NCBI GenBank assembly: GCA_965279655.1 | Contig: OZ257255.1 | Coordinates: 372,001-436,000 of the forward strand | Direction of reading: 5' to 3' | Length of the DNA stretch: 64,000 nt | Source of the DNA: SCTM01 sp965279655 | GTDB lineage: Bacteria; Pseudomonadota; Alphaproteobacteria; Rhodospirillales; Rhodospirillaceae | Shown: positions 27,400-35,641 of the stretch, one piece after another | How positions within the stretch are numbered: the first letter of the stretch is position 1 | Layout: the number at the start of each line of letters is the position of its first letter | The notes under the pieces: generated by a model | What the model was told of the DNA's origin: nothing | Seen by the model: only the letters and a program-made list of their open reading frames with translations | Database searches by the model: none | Program-made: the position numbers and the translations under genes

Positions 27400-28767
27400 G
27401 TGGTGACGTTGCCAATCCGAAGTGTCTCCACAAGCGGAGAGACGCCTTCCGACGGACTGCATGTTTCGCTTCACGACATGTTGTCGTGCATGTCCTTGGC
27501 GTTGGATGGTGTGAACGCGAATCTTGTTTCGCACCATCGTACTGTGGCTTACGCGGCGACACGGTTGGCGTTGCGGATGGGTCTACCGGCCGAGTCCGTG
27601 CAGAGCGTATTTCTTGCGGCGCTTCTGCACGATCTCGGCCGCGTGACCCGGCTGAACGGAAATGGCGTCGGTGAGAGATCAGAGGTCGACCCACTACACG
27701 CTATCATCGGTGCGCGCCTTCTCGAGGTGCTTCCGCCGCTCGCGCGGGCGGCGAACATTGTGCGGTTTCACCACGTTGATTACGCCGGTACGCGTCGTTT
27801 GCAGGCGGCGGGGATTACGGTGCCGCCTGAAAGCGCGATCCTGTTCATGGCCGACTGGATCGCGCGCGAGGGCGCGATCGATAACATACTGGCGGAAGTG
27901 CCGCGCTTCGTGGCCGAGGCTGAAACGGGCCGGGGAACACTGTTCGATCCGGCGGTCGTGGATACGTTCGAGACACTCGCGATGACGGAAGGCTTCTGGC
28001 TGGATCTCTTCAGCACCAGGCTCGAGCGCATTCTCGGCAAGTTCAACATGCCGGATATGAGACTTGGTGAAGACGATATTCAGCGGATGGCCTGGCTATT
28101 CTCGTTGATCATCGACAGCCATAGCCGATTTACCGCGACGCACTCCTCGGGCGTTGCCGCTGCCAGCGTGGCCCTCGCCGAATGCGTCGGCTGGCGGGGC
28201 TCGCCGGTGCGCCAGATGGGCGTGGCTGGCTTCTTGCACGATATCGGCAAGCTGCTTGTGTCGAACTCCATCCTCGACAAACAGGGAAGCCTGTCGAAAG
28301 AGGAATGGGGGGTCGTGCGCGCGCACACGTTCCACACACAGCGGATTCTGGAGGTCGTTGACGGGTTTGAAGACGTCACGCAATGGGCAGCCGACCATCA
28401 CGAGAGCCTCAACGGAAAAGGCTATCCGTTCCGTAAGGCGGCGGATGAGATTCCCGAGGGTTCCCGCATCATGGCGATCGCCGACACCTTCACCGCGTTG
28501 ACGGAAGACCGTCCGTATCGCGCAGGCCTTGGGCGGGACAAGGTGACTGAAATTCTCCGCCACAGCGTGGAAAAGGCGGCGTTCGACCCGCACATCACTG
28601 AATGCCTTCTTGATAACTACGCCCTCATCGACGACAGGCGCTCGGCGGCGCAGCAACGTCGGACTGCGGGATTGCGTGAGTTCTGGGATGGAAGCCACGC
28701 AGAGGCCGCGCATCTCGGCTTCCACGTGAGCGGGCGGCCCCATGGCGCCCTCGAAGCTTGCGCATGA
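27400..28767 (+). CDS. tandem HD / HD-GYP phosphodiesterase
   Basis: A 455-aa protein with two HD domains. The first (about 40-200) has LHDLGRVTR and RFHHVDYAG but no GYP motif. The second (about 225-410) has FLHDIGKLLVSN, THSSGV, WAADHHESLNGKGYP and IMAIADTFTALTEDRPYR, a complete HD-GYP signature for c-di-GMP hydrolysis. The GTG start at 27400 has GGGAGAA just upstream. It lies 16 bases after the chemoreceptor gene and is co-transcribed with it. With the PilZ protein at 44072 it links this island to c-di-GMP signalling. Confidence 0.85.
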   Translation: MVTLPIRSVSTSGETPSDGLHVSLHDMLSCMSLALDGVNANLVSHHRTVAYAATRLALRMGLPAESVQSVFLAALLHDLGRVTRLNGNGVGERSEVDPLHAIIGARLLEVLPPLARAANIVRFHHVDYAGTRRLQAAGITVPPESAILFMADWIAREGAIDNILAEVPRFVAEAETGRGTLFDPAVVDTFETLAMTEGFWLDLFSTRLERILGKFNMPDMRLGEDDIQRMAWLFSLIIDSHSRFTATHSSGVAAASVALAECVGWRGSPVRQMGVAGFLHDIGKLLVSNSILDKQGSLSKEEWGVVRAHTFHTQRILEVVDGFEDVTQWAADHHESLNGKGYPFRKAADEIPEGSRIMAIADTFTALTEDRPYRAGLGRDKVTEILRHSVEKAAFDPHITECLLDNYALIDDRRSAAQQRRTAGLREFWDGSHAEAAHLGFHVSGRPHGALEACA

Positions 28768-29000
28768 GCAAGCTGGCGCCAATTAGGGCACAAATGTTGA
28801 CCTATATTGACCGAAGTATGGGCGGGGACTGGCATCAAAATGAGCTTTGGGTACGATTTCGGACAGCTTCAACCAATGGTACGCTACAATCTATGTCAAA
28901 TGGCCGGTCGGCCCCGACACATAAGGAATTCCCAGGGCAGTCATACAAGTCGCCTCGCACTTCTTGCCCACACGCTGTCTTTGGGATGGGGGACGTGCAA
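28768..29000. promoter_or_regulatory. leader/promoter region before the first LuxR-type regulator
   Basis: A 233-base gap between the HD-GYP gene and the regulator. An in-frame extension of the regulator crosses it but has no homology to receivers and no good ribosome-binding site, so it is treated as non-coding. TTGACC occurs twice near 28797 and 28810 as possible -35 elements. Confidence 0.35.
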
Positions 29001-29675
29001 ATGCTGATCTTGATTGCCGACGACCACCGCCTGATGCGTGAGATGCTGGCGGATACGTTACAGAGCCTCGACGGCGGCGCCGACAAAGTCGAGATCGCCG
29101 AGGCCGGCACCTACGACGAGCTCCACGCGCTCGCCGGCGGCGAACGTCAGCCCGATCTCATCATTCTCGATTTCCACATGCCCGGTGCCGATGGCATTGC
29201 GGGGATCAAGAACGTGCTCGCGGCGTTCGCGAACATTCCCGTGATAGTTGTCTCCGGTACGGTCGACGCGGCTCTGGCGCTCCAGTGCGTGGAGGCCGGT
29301 GCGGCCGGTTTCCTTCCCAAGACAGTCTCAAGCACCGCGCTGCGGAACGCTGTCCGGGTCGTCCTGGACGGCGAGCGGTACATCCATTCCTTCGCCCTGT
29401 CAGGCGGGAAAGCCAGCGATCCCGGGGTGGAGCATGCGGCCGTGCCGAACGACAGGCGGCTCCCACAATGGTCCGAGCGGGAGGCGCAGACGATCGAACT
29501 GTTGATCGCCGGCAAGACCAACAAGCAGATCGCGCGTGATCTCGACCTCCAGGAGATGACCGTCAAAACCCACGTCCGCAACATTTACCGCAAACTGGGG
29601 GCGGTAAATCGGGCAGACGCGGTCCGGATGGTCCTTCAGGGCCGTGATGCGAAGGGCGGCAAGCCCACCGGCTAA
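29001..29675 (+). CDS. LuxR/FixJ-type response regulator
   Basis: A 224-aa two-component regulator. The receiver (about 1-120) begins MLILIADDHRLMRE, with phospho-acceptor context LIILDFHMPGADG, the VVSGT switch threonine and the FLPKTV lysine. The DNA-binding domain (about 155-215) is LuxR-type: LSEREAQTIELL-like start (WSEREAQTIELLIAGKTNKQ), then DLQEMTVKTHVRNIYRKLGA. The ATG at 29001 matches the receiver start; ATG at 28986 is an alternative. It precedes a large hybrid kinase gene by 143 bases, so it is a likely output of that kinase. Its stop codon lies in a GAAA-loop hairpin. Confidence 0.88.
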   Translation: MLILIADDHRLMREMLADTLQSLDGGADKVEIAEAGTYDELHALAGGERQPDLIILDFHMPGADGIAGIKNVLAAFANIPVIVVSGTVDAALALQCVEAGAAGFLPKTVSSTALRNAVRVVLDGERYIHSFALSGGKASDPGVEHAAVPNDRRLPQWSEREAQTIELLIAGKTNKQIARDLDLQEMTVKTHVRNIYRKLGAVNRADAVRMVLQGRDAKGGKPTG

Positions 29676-29688
29676 CCCGAAAGGGTTA
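29673..29688 (+). repeat. hairpin with GAAA tetraloop at the regulator stop codon
   Basis: TAACCCGAAAGGGTTA forms a perfect 6-base stem closed by a GAAA tetraloop, and its first three bases are the stop codon of the LuxR-type regulator. The overlapping GGGTTAACCC is a second palindrome (29683-29692). It may slow decay or attenuate read-through into the kinase gene, or be a protein-binding site. Confidence 0.4.
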
Positions 29689-29818
29689 ACCCCAATGCGC
29701 CACCAAAGAGACGCCCGGCCCAGGCGTCCATCATCGATACTTCGGCGAGCGCCACGAGGACGTGGGGCATTCAGCCGCGAGTATCCGCGCCGAAAGCGCG
29801 TTTGAGGAAAAAGCGACG

Positions 29819-32800
29819 ATGCCACAAGGACAAGCCTTCGACGAGCTGCGATCGCGCGCGACACGCGGGGGATTGCTTGCGTTTGCCCTCTTGGGCGTGC
29901 CGGCAGTCAGCTTGAATCTCGTGGCGGCCGTGGCGCACGGCGGCGGAAGTGCCGCGCTTTGGACGCGGATCGGCATCACATTGGCATTGATTTCTGGTGC
30001 GGCCGCCGCCCTCAAGGCTCCGCAACGCTATCAAGCGATTTTCCTGATTGCGGCCTTAGCCATCGTTGGCGCCGGCGCGCTTTTTTTCCACGGAACCACC
30101 GCGGCGGGGGCAGTCGCTCTTCTTGTTGCCTGCATGCTGGTAACGTTCCAGTACGGGCAGCGTGCCGGGTATGCGAGCGTATGCGTCGCCTTGTTGACCT
30201 CGGTTCTCATGAATGAAGCAAGGCGCGTTGGCATTTCGGATCAGTTGCGCACGACCGCCGACGGGGATCCGCACTGGTTCTATTTCCCTCTGCAGCTGGC
30301 CTGTAGTGGCCTCTTTCTGGTATGGGCGACCGATCGGTTGTCTGCCTATTTCCGGCAAAGCCTGATCCCGACACAACGCCCGGGACTCGCCTGGCGCTAC
30401 GGCGCCGGCGAGATCAGCACCTTCGATATTTGGGGTGCGATCGACCAGCCCATCCTGATCGCCGACCGATCCATGAAGATCCTGGATTGCAACCCCGCCG
30501 CGGCGCGCCTGATCGAGCATGAGATTGGCGACCTGGTAGGCAAAGATATACGGGATTTTTCCGACCCGTCTCAGCCCATCCAACCCTTTCCGGATTGGGT
30601 CACCGGCGGCGGCGCCTACACGGCTCCGCACCAGCGAAAGTCGACGCTAAAAACGCGCACAGGCCGCCGCGTTTTGATCGAATCCACCATTCACGCTCTC
30701 CAAGACTCGCGGGGGCAGATCACGCACCTGATGATCCTCTCGCGCGACGTCACGACGCAGACGCTGCTCGCGCGCGAACAGCAGCTGAATTCCCTCATGT
30801 GGCAGACTGATGCGCTCGCGATCGTAACGCTCGATGTCGCCGGCAATTTCATCGCATGCAATCCCGCGGCGGAGGCGATGCTGGGCTACGCCAGCGATGA
30901 ACTCGCCGGCCGACATGCAAGCGCGTTCTCGGCTGATCCAACGGCCACGCCGGAGATCTTGGCCAACCGATTCAGACTTCAGGTATCGTCGTCAGAGACG
31001 CCGAAAGCGATCAAGTTGCGTCACAAGTCGGGCAAGATCGTATCCTGTTTCGGACGCGTCTTTTCGATTGAGGATCCATTGGATCCGCGCGTCGCTTATC
31101 TGGGCATCGGCATCAACGTCAGCGACGCTGAAGGTTTGCGCATTCGCAATAAGCTGCTCGACACAATGTGGAATCAGGTGCAAGAGCGCGTCGCGGTCAT
31201 CAACGGTCAGGGCCGCTTCACCTATTGCAATCAGCAATTCGCGAAAGCGTTCCATCGCCCCCAGGCGGAAATTGTTGGCCACCCCCTCGAGGACCTGTTC
31301 CAGGGCGACGAATGGGAGGCGGCGCGACTGGCCATCGCCCGCGCTCGTGCCGGCGAGCAGTTCTCTGAAGTCGTGCAGTTGCGGGATCCGCTTAACGGCA
31401 CTTCGCGATGGGTGCAGCGGTCGTTCTCGCCGTTTGTGACGGAAGGCGCGGAAGCGGGCAGTGTGATCGGCATCGCCCTGGACATCACGGACTCGCGTAT
31501 TGCCGAATTGGCGCAAAGGGCGACCGAGGCGCAGTACGAGCAACTTCTGAAATCCGTCCTCGACGCCGTGATCACCACCGACGAAAACGGTCTGATCGTC
31601 GCCTCAAATCCAGCCACGGAGAAGCTTTTCGGCTATGACCGGAATGAACTGCACGGGCAGTCGCTGGATATTCTGCTGCCGAAGCGGGCGCGGTCGGGGC
31701 ATCGCCGCCTCATGGAGGGCTATGCCTCCTCGAATGACGGCGGTCGGGGCATGGCGAACTTTCGCGAAGTGAAAGGTCTAACGAAGACCGGCAAGGAGGT
31801 TTCGCTCGAGATCGCGATCGCCCAAACCGGCAAAGCCGGTGGAAAGCACCTCACGGCCATCGTCCGCGACGTGACCGAGCGCGGAAATCTCGAGAAACGC
31901 GTGCGGCATCTCGACAAGATGCGTGCCATCGGCCAACTCGCCGCGGGCATTGCGCATGATTTCAACAACGTGATGGCGGTCATCAGCGGCAGCTCGGAAC
32001 TCGGGCTCGAGCGCCTGCAGGATAGTGCCCAATCCCGGCGCATGTTCGAGCGCATTCTGGATTCATCGCGCCTCGGCAAGGACCTCACGGCAAAGCTCCT
32101 GACCTTCGCACGCGGCGACGCGCAGCAACTCCAAGCGCTGGACACATCATTTCTTCTCGCGGATCTGGGCGAAATGCTCAGCCGGACCTTCGATGCCAAC
32201 GTCCATGTTGACGTGGAGTTCGGGCCGGACTGTTGGCACCTCCTTGCCGATCAGAGCCAGCTTCAAAATGCACTGCTGAACCTTGCGTTCAATGCCCGGG
32301 ATGCCATGGCCAACGGCGGCAACCTGACGATTCACGCGCACAATTGTCCTGAGTATCTGTTGGTCGATCAATCCGGCCTCAGCCGTCATGTGGACATGGT
32401 CCAGATCGATATCACCGACACCGGTTGCGGCATGTCGGAGGAAGTGCGCCAGCGCGCGTTGGAGCCGTTCTTCACGACGAAGCCCACCGGCCAGGGGACC
32501 GGTTTGGGCTTGGCCACAGCGTTCGGCGTTGTCCAGCGCAGCGGCGGCGCGCTCGAGATCGTGAGCGAAATCGACCGAGGGACCACGATAAAGGTATTTC
32601 TGCCGCGTGCCGTGACGGCCGCCCGCGCGCGACCTGCCCAAAGAGATCGCGGCAGTGCCGCTTCGCGCGTCGTTCTCCTGGTGGAGGACAATGCTCCCCT
32701 GAGAGTGACCTTGCGTGAACAGCTGACCGGCGCGGGCATCACGGTCTATGATGCAGGGACTGCGGCGGAAGCGCGCAGCTTGTTCACCGCCAATACCTCG

Positions 32801-33043
32801 ATCGAGGTGTTGGTGAGCGACTATCGCTTGGCGGAGGAGACCACTGGTCTTCAGCTCGCCTCGGACCTCCAGGGCCTCCGGCCAGAATTATCGGTGATCA
32901 TTATGACGGGGTATCTGGAACTCTCCGCGGCACGCGATGCGCCGTCGGACTATGTGATGCTCACAAAGCCGGTGCCAATCGACGAACTCATCGGCTACAT
33001 CCGCCGGCCCTTGGTGGCATTCCCCAGCGTCGCCGTACACTAA
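29819..33043 (+). CDS. membrane hybrid histidine kinase with multiple PAS domains and receiver
   Basis: A 1074-aa sensor kinase. The N-terminus has about six membrane helices (17-175) without a clear periplasmic domain. About four PAS domains follow between 205 and 690 (e.g. ISTFDIWGAIDQPILIADRS, DAVITTDENGLIVASNPATE). The dimerisation/phospho-acceptor helix is AIGQLAAGIAHDFNNVMAVI (histidine 713). The ATPase domain (about 805-925) shows NLAFNARDAM, DTGCGM and GQGTGLGLA. A C-terminal receiver (about 945-1065) has VLLVEDNAPLR and acceptor aspartate 1001 in VLVSDYRL. GAGGAAA precedes the ATG. It is bracketed by two LuxR-type regulators, its likely partners. Confidence 0.9.
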   Translation: MPQGQAFDELRSRATRGGLLAFALLGVPAVSLNLVAAVAHGGGSAALWTRIGITLALISGAAAALKAPQRYQAIFLIAALAIVGAGALFFHGTTAAGAVALLVACMLVTFQYGQRAGYASVCVALLTSVLMNEARRVGISDQLRTTADGDPHWFYFPLQLACSGLFLVWATDRLSAYFRQSLIPTQRPGLAWRYGAGEISTFDIWGAIDQPILIADRSMKILDCNPAAARLIEHEIGDLVGKDIRDFSDPSQPIQPFPDWVTGGGAYTAPHQRKSTLKTRTGRRVLIESTIHALQDSRGQITHLMILSRDVTTQTLLAREQQLNSLMWQTDALAIVTLDVAGNFIACNPAAEAMLGYASDELAGRHASAFSADPTATPEILANRFRLQVSSSETPKAIKLRHKSGKIVSCFGRVFSIEDPLDPRVAYLGIGINVSDAEGLRIRNKLLDTMWNQVQERVAVINGQGRFTYCNQQFAKAFHRPQAEIVGHPLEDLFQGDEWEAARLAIARARAGEQFSEVVQLRDPLNGTSRWVQRSFSPFVTEGAEAGSVIGIALDITDSRIAELAQRATEAQYEQLLKSVLDAVITTDENGLIVASNPATEKLFGYDRNELHGQSLDILLPKRARSGHRRLMEGYASSNDGGRGMANFREVKGLTKTGKEVSLEIAIAQTGKAGGKHLTAIVRDVTERGNLEKRVRHLDKMRAIGQLAAGIAHDFNNVMAVISGSSELGLERLQDSAQSRRMFERILDSSRLGKDLTAKLLTFARGDAQQLQALDTSFLLADLGEMLSRTFDANVHVDVEFGPDCWHLLADQSQLQNALLNLAFNARDAMANGGNLTIHAHNCPEYLLVDQSGLSRHVDMVQIDITDTGCGMSEEVRQRALEPFFTTKPTGQGTGLGLATAFGVVQRSGGALEIVSEIDRGTTIKVFLPRAVTAARARPAQRDRGSAASRVVLLVEDNAPLRVTLREQLTGAGITVYDAGTAAEARSLFTANTSIEVLVSDYRLAEETTGLQLASDLQGLRPELSVIIMTGYLELSAARDAPSDYVMLTKPVPIDELIGYIRRPLVAFPSVAVH

Positions 33044-33053
33044 AGATCGCGCG

Positions 33054-33785
33054 CTACTCGGTTCCGGTCGTTTCAATAGCGCCCGCAAACCCGCTCGTGA
33101 CGGCGAGCCGGACGGCCGAGACGCGGTTCGCGACGCCCAATTTGCGGTAGGCATTGCGCAAATGCATCTTCACGGTGACTTCCTGCAGCGACATGAGCCG
33201 GGCAATTTCCTTGTTGGTCAGCCCGTTGACCATATGCTCCATGCTTGTGTGTTCCTGGCTGGTCAGCCGCTTGAACGGGTTGGAAGCGTCGCCCGCGGGA
33301 GGTGTCTGGATTGCACCGAGGTGGCGTGTGGCCTCAACGGGCACGTAGACTTCCCCATCGAGGACCAGCCGTATGGCCGACGTCAGGGACCGGCCTTGAA
33401 CTGATTTCGGGACATACCCGCGGGCCCCACATTGAAGGGCTGCCGCGATCGTTTCCGCGTCGTCGGCTCCGGAGAAGACAACGACCGCCGTGTCAGGCAA
33501 CGCCTGGCAGGTCTCGCGCAGGCCCTTGAATCGGTCTTCCGGCAGGGAATCAGGCATATCGAGGTCGACAAGTGCGATGTCTGGACCTCCCGGCGGCCGC
33601 TTGAGGCCGTATCCGAACTTCAGGACGTCTTCATAGGTGCCGGCCTCCAGGAACACCACCTCTCGAGCAAGGCGACGAAGGTGTGGCTTCACAGCCTCGC
33701 GAATGAGGTGATGATCGTCCGCGATCAAGACGACGATCGATGAACGCTCGGGGTCTGGCCTGTCAGGCATCGAATCGGAATCCAC
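33054..33785 (-). CDS. second LuxR/FixJ-type response regulator
   Basis: A 243-aa regulator in opposite orientation to the kinase, with only 10 bases between their stops. The receiver (about 15-140) shows VVLIADDHHLIREAVKPHL, IALVDLDMPDS, a VVFSGADD switch region and YVPKSVQG. The LuxR domain (about 175-230) has LTSQEHTSMEHMVNGLTNKE and SLQEVTVKMHLRNAYRKLGV. It is clearly paralogous to the regulator at 29001-29675. The GTG start at 33785 is used; ATG at 33770 is possible, and neither has a strong ribosome-binding site. It diverges from the core chemotaxis operon and may control it. Confidence 0.85.
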   Translation of the reverse strand: MDSDSMPDRPDPERSSIVVLIADDHHLIREAVKPHLRRLAREVVFLEAGTYEDVLKFGYGLKRPPGGPDIALVDLDMPDSLPEDRFKGLRETCQALPDTAVVVFSGADDAETIAAALQCGARGYVPKSVQGRSLTSAIRLVLDGEVYVPVEATRHLGAIQTPPAGDASNPFKRLTSQEHTSMEHMVNGLTNKEIARLMSLQEVTVKMHLRNAYRKLGVANRVSAVRLAVTSGFAGAIETTGTE

Positions 33786-34088
33786 GTTCAGATCATAAGG
33801 TTAGCTATATATACGCAACTTTGCCGTGCGCCCGATCACATCCTGAGGGATATGTCCTAAGGGATAGGTTCATTTGGACACCACGGGCACCAAAGAGAGG
33901 CTAGGGCCTTCGCGGATAGCGGAATTGACCCCCATCAATCTTGGCGCCGATTTTTGGGTGCGCGAAGAAGCTAACCCTTAATCATCGACAATACCCATTT
34001 GCGTGCATTCGCAGAAAGTCTCCCTGGACCTACGGTGGCGGCAGCTTAGCCAGTCAATCGACCTCACGCGGCACCAGGAGATCACTAA
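33786..34088. promoter_or_regulatory. divergent promoter of the core chemotaxis operon and second regulator
   Basis: About 300 bases without a gene. The region has an AT-rich stretch (GCTATATATACGC near 33804) close to the leftward regulator and direct GGGATA repeats at 33847 and 33861. It also holds the recurring motif at 33846-33862 and a GCTAACCCTTAATC element at 33970. This is the likely promoter of the whole che operon starting at 34089. Confidence 0.5.
33846..33862 (+). promoter_or_regulatory. recurring 17-base motif, copy 2
   Basis: AGGGATATGTCCTAAGG matches the copy at 19160-19176 in 14 of 17 positions. It lies 61 bases upstream of the leftward regulator gene and about 230 bases upstream of the chemoreceptor that opens the core chemotaxis operon. 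It is a candidate site for either LuxR-type regulator. Confidence 0.4.
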
Positions 34089-35597
34089 ATGGCGTCCCAG
34101 CATAACCAGCGCGGCTTCCTCAGGCTCTGGAATCGTAATCGCGGCCGGAAAGCTCTCCCGGCGCAGCGGATGCTGGATGATGCGCCGGTCGCGATCATGC
34201 TGTGCGATCTCGATCTCAATATAACGTATCTGAATGCCGCTTCGCGGGAGGCTCTCCGCAAGATCGAGAAGGTGCTGCCGGTGCGCGCCGATTCGATGCT
34301 CGGGCAGAGCATCGATATCTTTCACAAGAATCCGTCCCATCAGCGTCGGATGCTCGCCGACCCCCGGAACCTGCCGCACAAGGCGCGCATCACCGTCGGT
34401 GGAGAGTGGCTCGATCTTCACGTGTCCGCGATCACGGACGAGCAAGGAGCCTACCTTGGCCCGATGCTGTCTTGGAGCATCATTACCGACGCGGTCCATC
34501 AGGAAACCGAAACAAAGAAGCTGATGAACATGCTCGACCTCATGCCGATCAACGTCATGTTGGCCGATAAAGACCTGAACATTACCTACATCAACAAAAC
34601 GTCGAGAGACACACTGCGGCCGCTCGAGCAATTCCTGCCGTGCAAGGCGGACGAAGTGCTCGGGAAGAGCATCGACATCTTCCACAAGAAGCCGGCGCAC
34701 CAACGCGGAATGCTTGCCGACCATCAACGCACGTTGCCGCATCGCGCGGTCATTGAGCTCGGCAAGGACAAGCTGGAGCTGAACATTTCCACGCTGAACG
34801 ATCCCGATGGTACCTATGTCGGCCCCTTGGTGACGTGGACCGTTGTGACCGACAGCGTCGGCATGGCGACAACAATGGGTGAAATCGTTTCCACCGTTTC
34901 CGCGGCTTCTACCGAGCTCAAGGCCAGCGCGGAGGCGATGCGGACGACCGCTGATCGCGGATCCGACAAGTCGGCAAACGTTGCATCTGCCGCTGAGGAG
35001 CTCAGCGCCTCGATTGGCGAAATCTCCCGGCAGATTTCGCGCGCTCAGGAAATCACGCGTGACGCCCTCAGTGAAACCGGCAAGTCCCTCACGATCGTGA
35101 ATGGCCTGTCCGAGGCGGCGGGAAAGATCGGTCAGGTTGTGAAGCTGATTACAGATATCGCCGAGCAGACCAATCTGCTGGCCCTGAACGCGACCATCGA
35201 AGCAGCCCGCGCCGGCGAAGCTGGCAAGGGATTTGCGGTGGTCGCGTCGGAAGTAAAGGCGCTCGCGACGCAAACCGCAAAGGCGACTGGCGATATCTCG
35301 CAGCAGGTGATCGGGATTCAACAGGCAACAAACGCCGTTGTGCAGGCAAATCAAGCCATCAACAAGACGGTCAGCGAGATGAACGAGGTGTCGGCCACGG
35401 TGGCCGCCGCGGTGGAGGAGCAGGCCGCAGCGACGAAGAACGTCGCGGCGAATATCAATGAAGTTGCGACTGCCTCCGGTGAAACCGGGCGCATCGCCGA
35501 TGACGTGAACTCGGCGTCGACCGAACTTGCTCAACGCTCGAACGAACTCAACGCGCAACTGATGAAGTTCCTCGCTCGCTTCAGTTCCAAGCGCTAA
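34089..35597 (+). CDS. soluble chemoreceptor with two tandem PAS-like sensor units
   Basis: A 502-aa cytoplasmic methyl-accepting protein without membrane helices. Two homologous PAS-like blocks (about 25-145 and 150-265) share APVAIMLCDLDLNITYLN versus MPINVMLADKDLNITYIN, and SIDIFHKNPSHQRRML versus SIDIFHKKPAHQRGML. The signalling domain follows with tip DIAEQTNLLALNATIEAARA and ends FLARFSSKR. The arrangement recalls soluble biofilm-dispersion-type receptors. It opens the core operon, 44 bases before cheA, so it is probably the dedicated receptor of this pathway. Ligands or cofactors are unknown. Confidence 0.9.
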   Translation: MASQHNQRGFLRLWNRNRGRKALPAQRMLDDAPVAIMLCDLDLNITYLNAASREALRKIEKVLPVRADSMLGQSIDIFHKNPSHQRRMLADPRNLPHKARITVGGEWLDLHVSAITDEQGAYLGPMLSWSIITDAVHQETETKKLMNMLDLMPINVMLADKDLNITYINKTSRDTLRPLEQFLPCKADEVLGKSIDIFHKKPAHQRGMLADHQRTLPHRAVIELGKDKLELNISTLNDPDGTYVGPLVTWTVVTDSVGMATTMGEIVSTVSAASTELKASAEAMRTTADRGSDKSANVASAAEELSASIGEISRQISRAQEITRDALSETGKSLTIVNGLSEAAGKIGQVVKLITDIAEQTNLLALNATIEAARAGEAGKGFAVVASEVKALATQTAKATGDISQQVIGIQQATNAVVQANQAINKTVSEMNEVSATVAAAVEEQAAATKNVAANINEVATASGETGRIADDVNSASTELAQRSNELNAQLMKFLARFSSKR

Positions 35598-35641
35598 CTC
35601 GACCCAATCTGAGTCGCGATTTCCCTTCTGGAGCTACGGAC

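Noticed and set aside
28758..29000. N-terminal extension of the first LuxR-type regulator
   Set aside because: The receiver fold begins at MLILIADDH; the upstream residues show no homology or start signal.
7722..33981. TAACCC/GGGTTA elements as a chemotaxis-specific operator
   Set aside because: They occur in several che intergenic regions (24095, 25186, 29673, 33972) but also upstream of catabolic genes (7722) and are short, so specificity is not supported; only the longer 17-base motif is kept.
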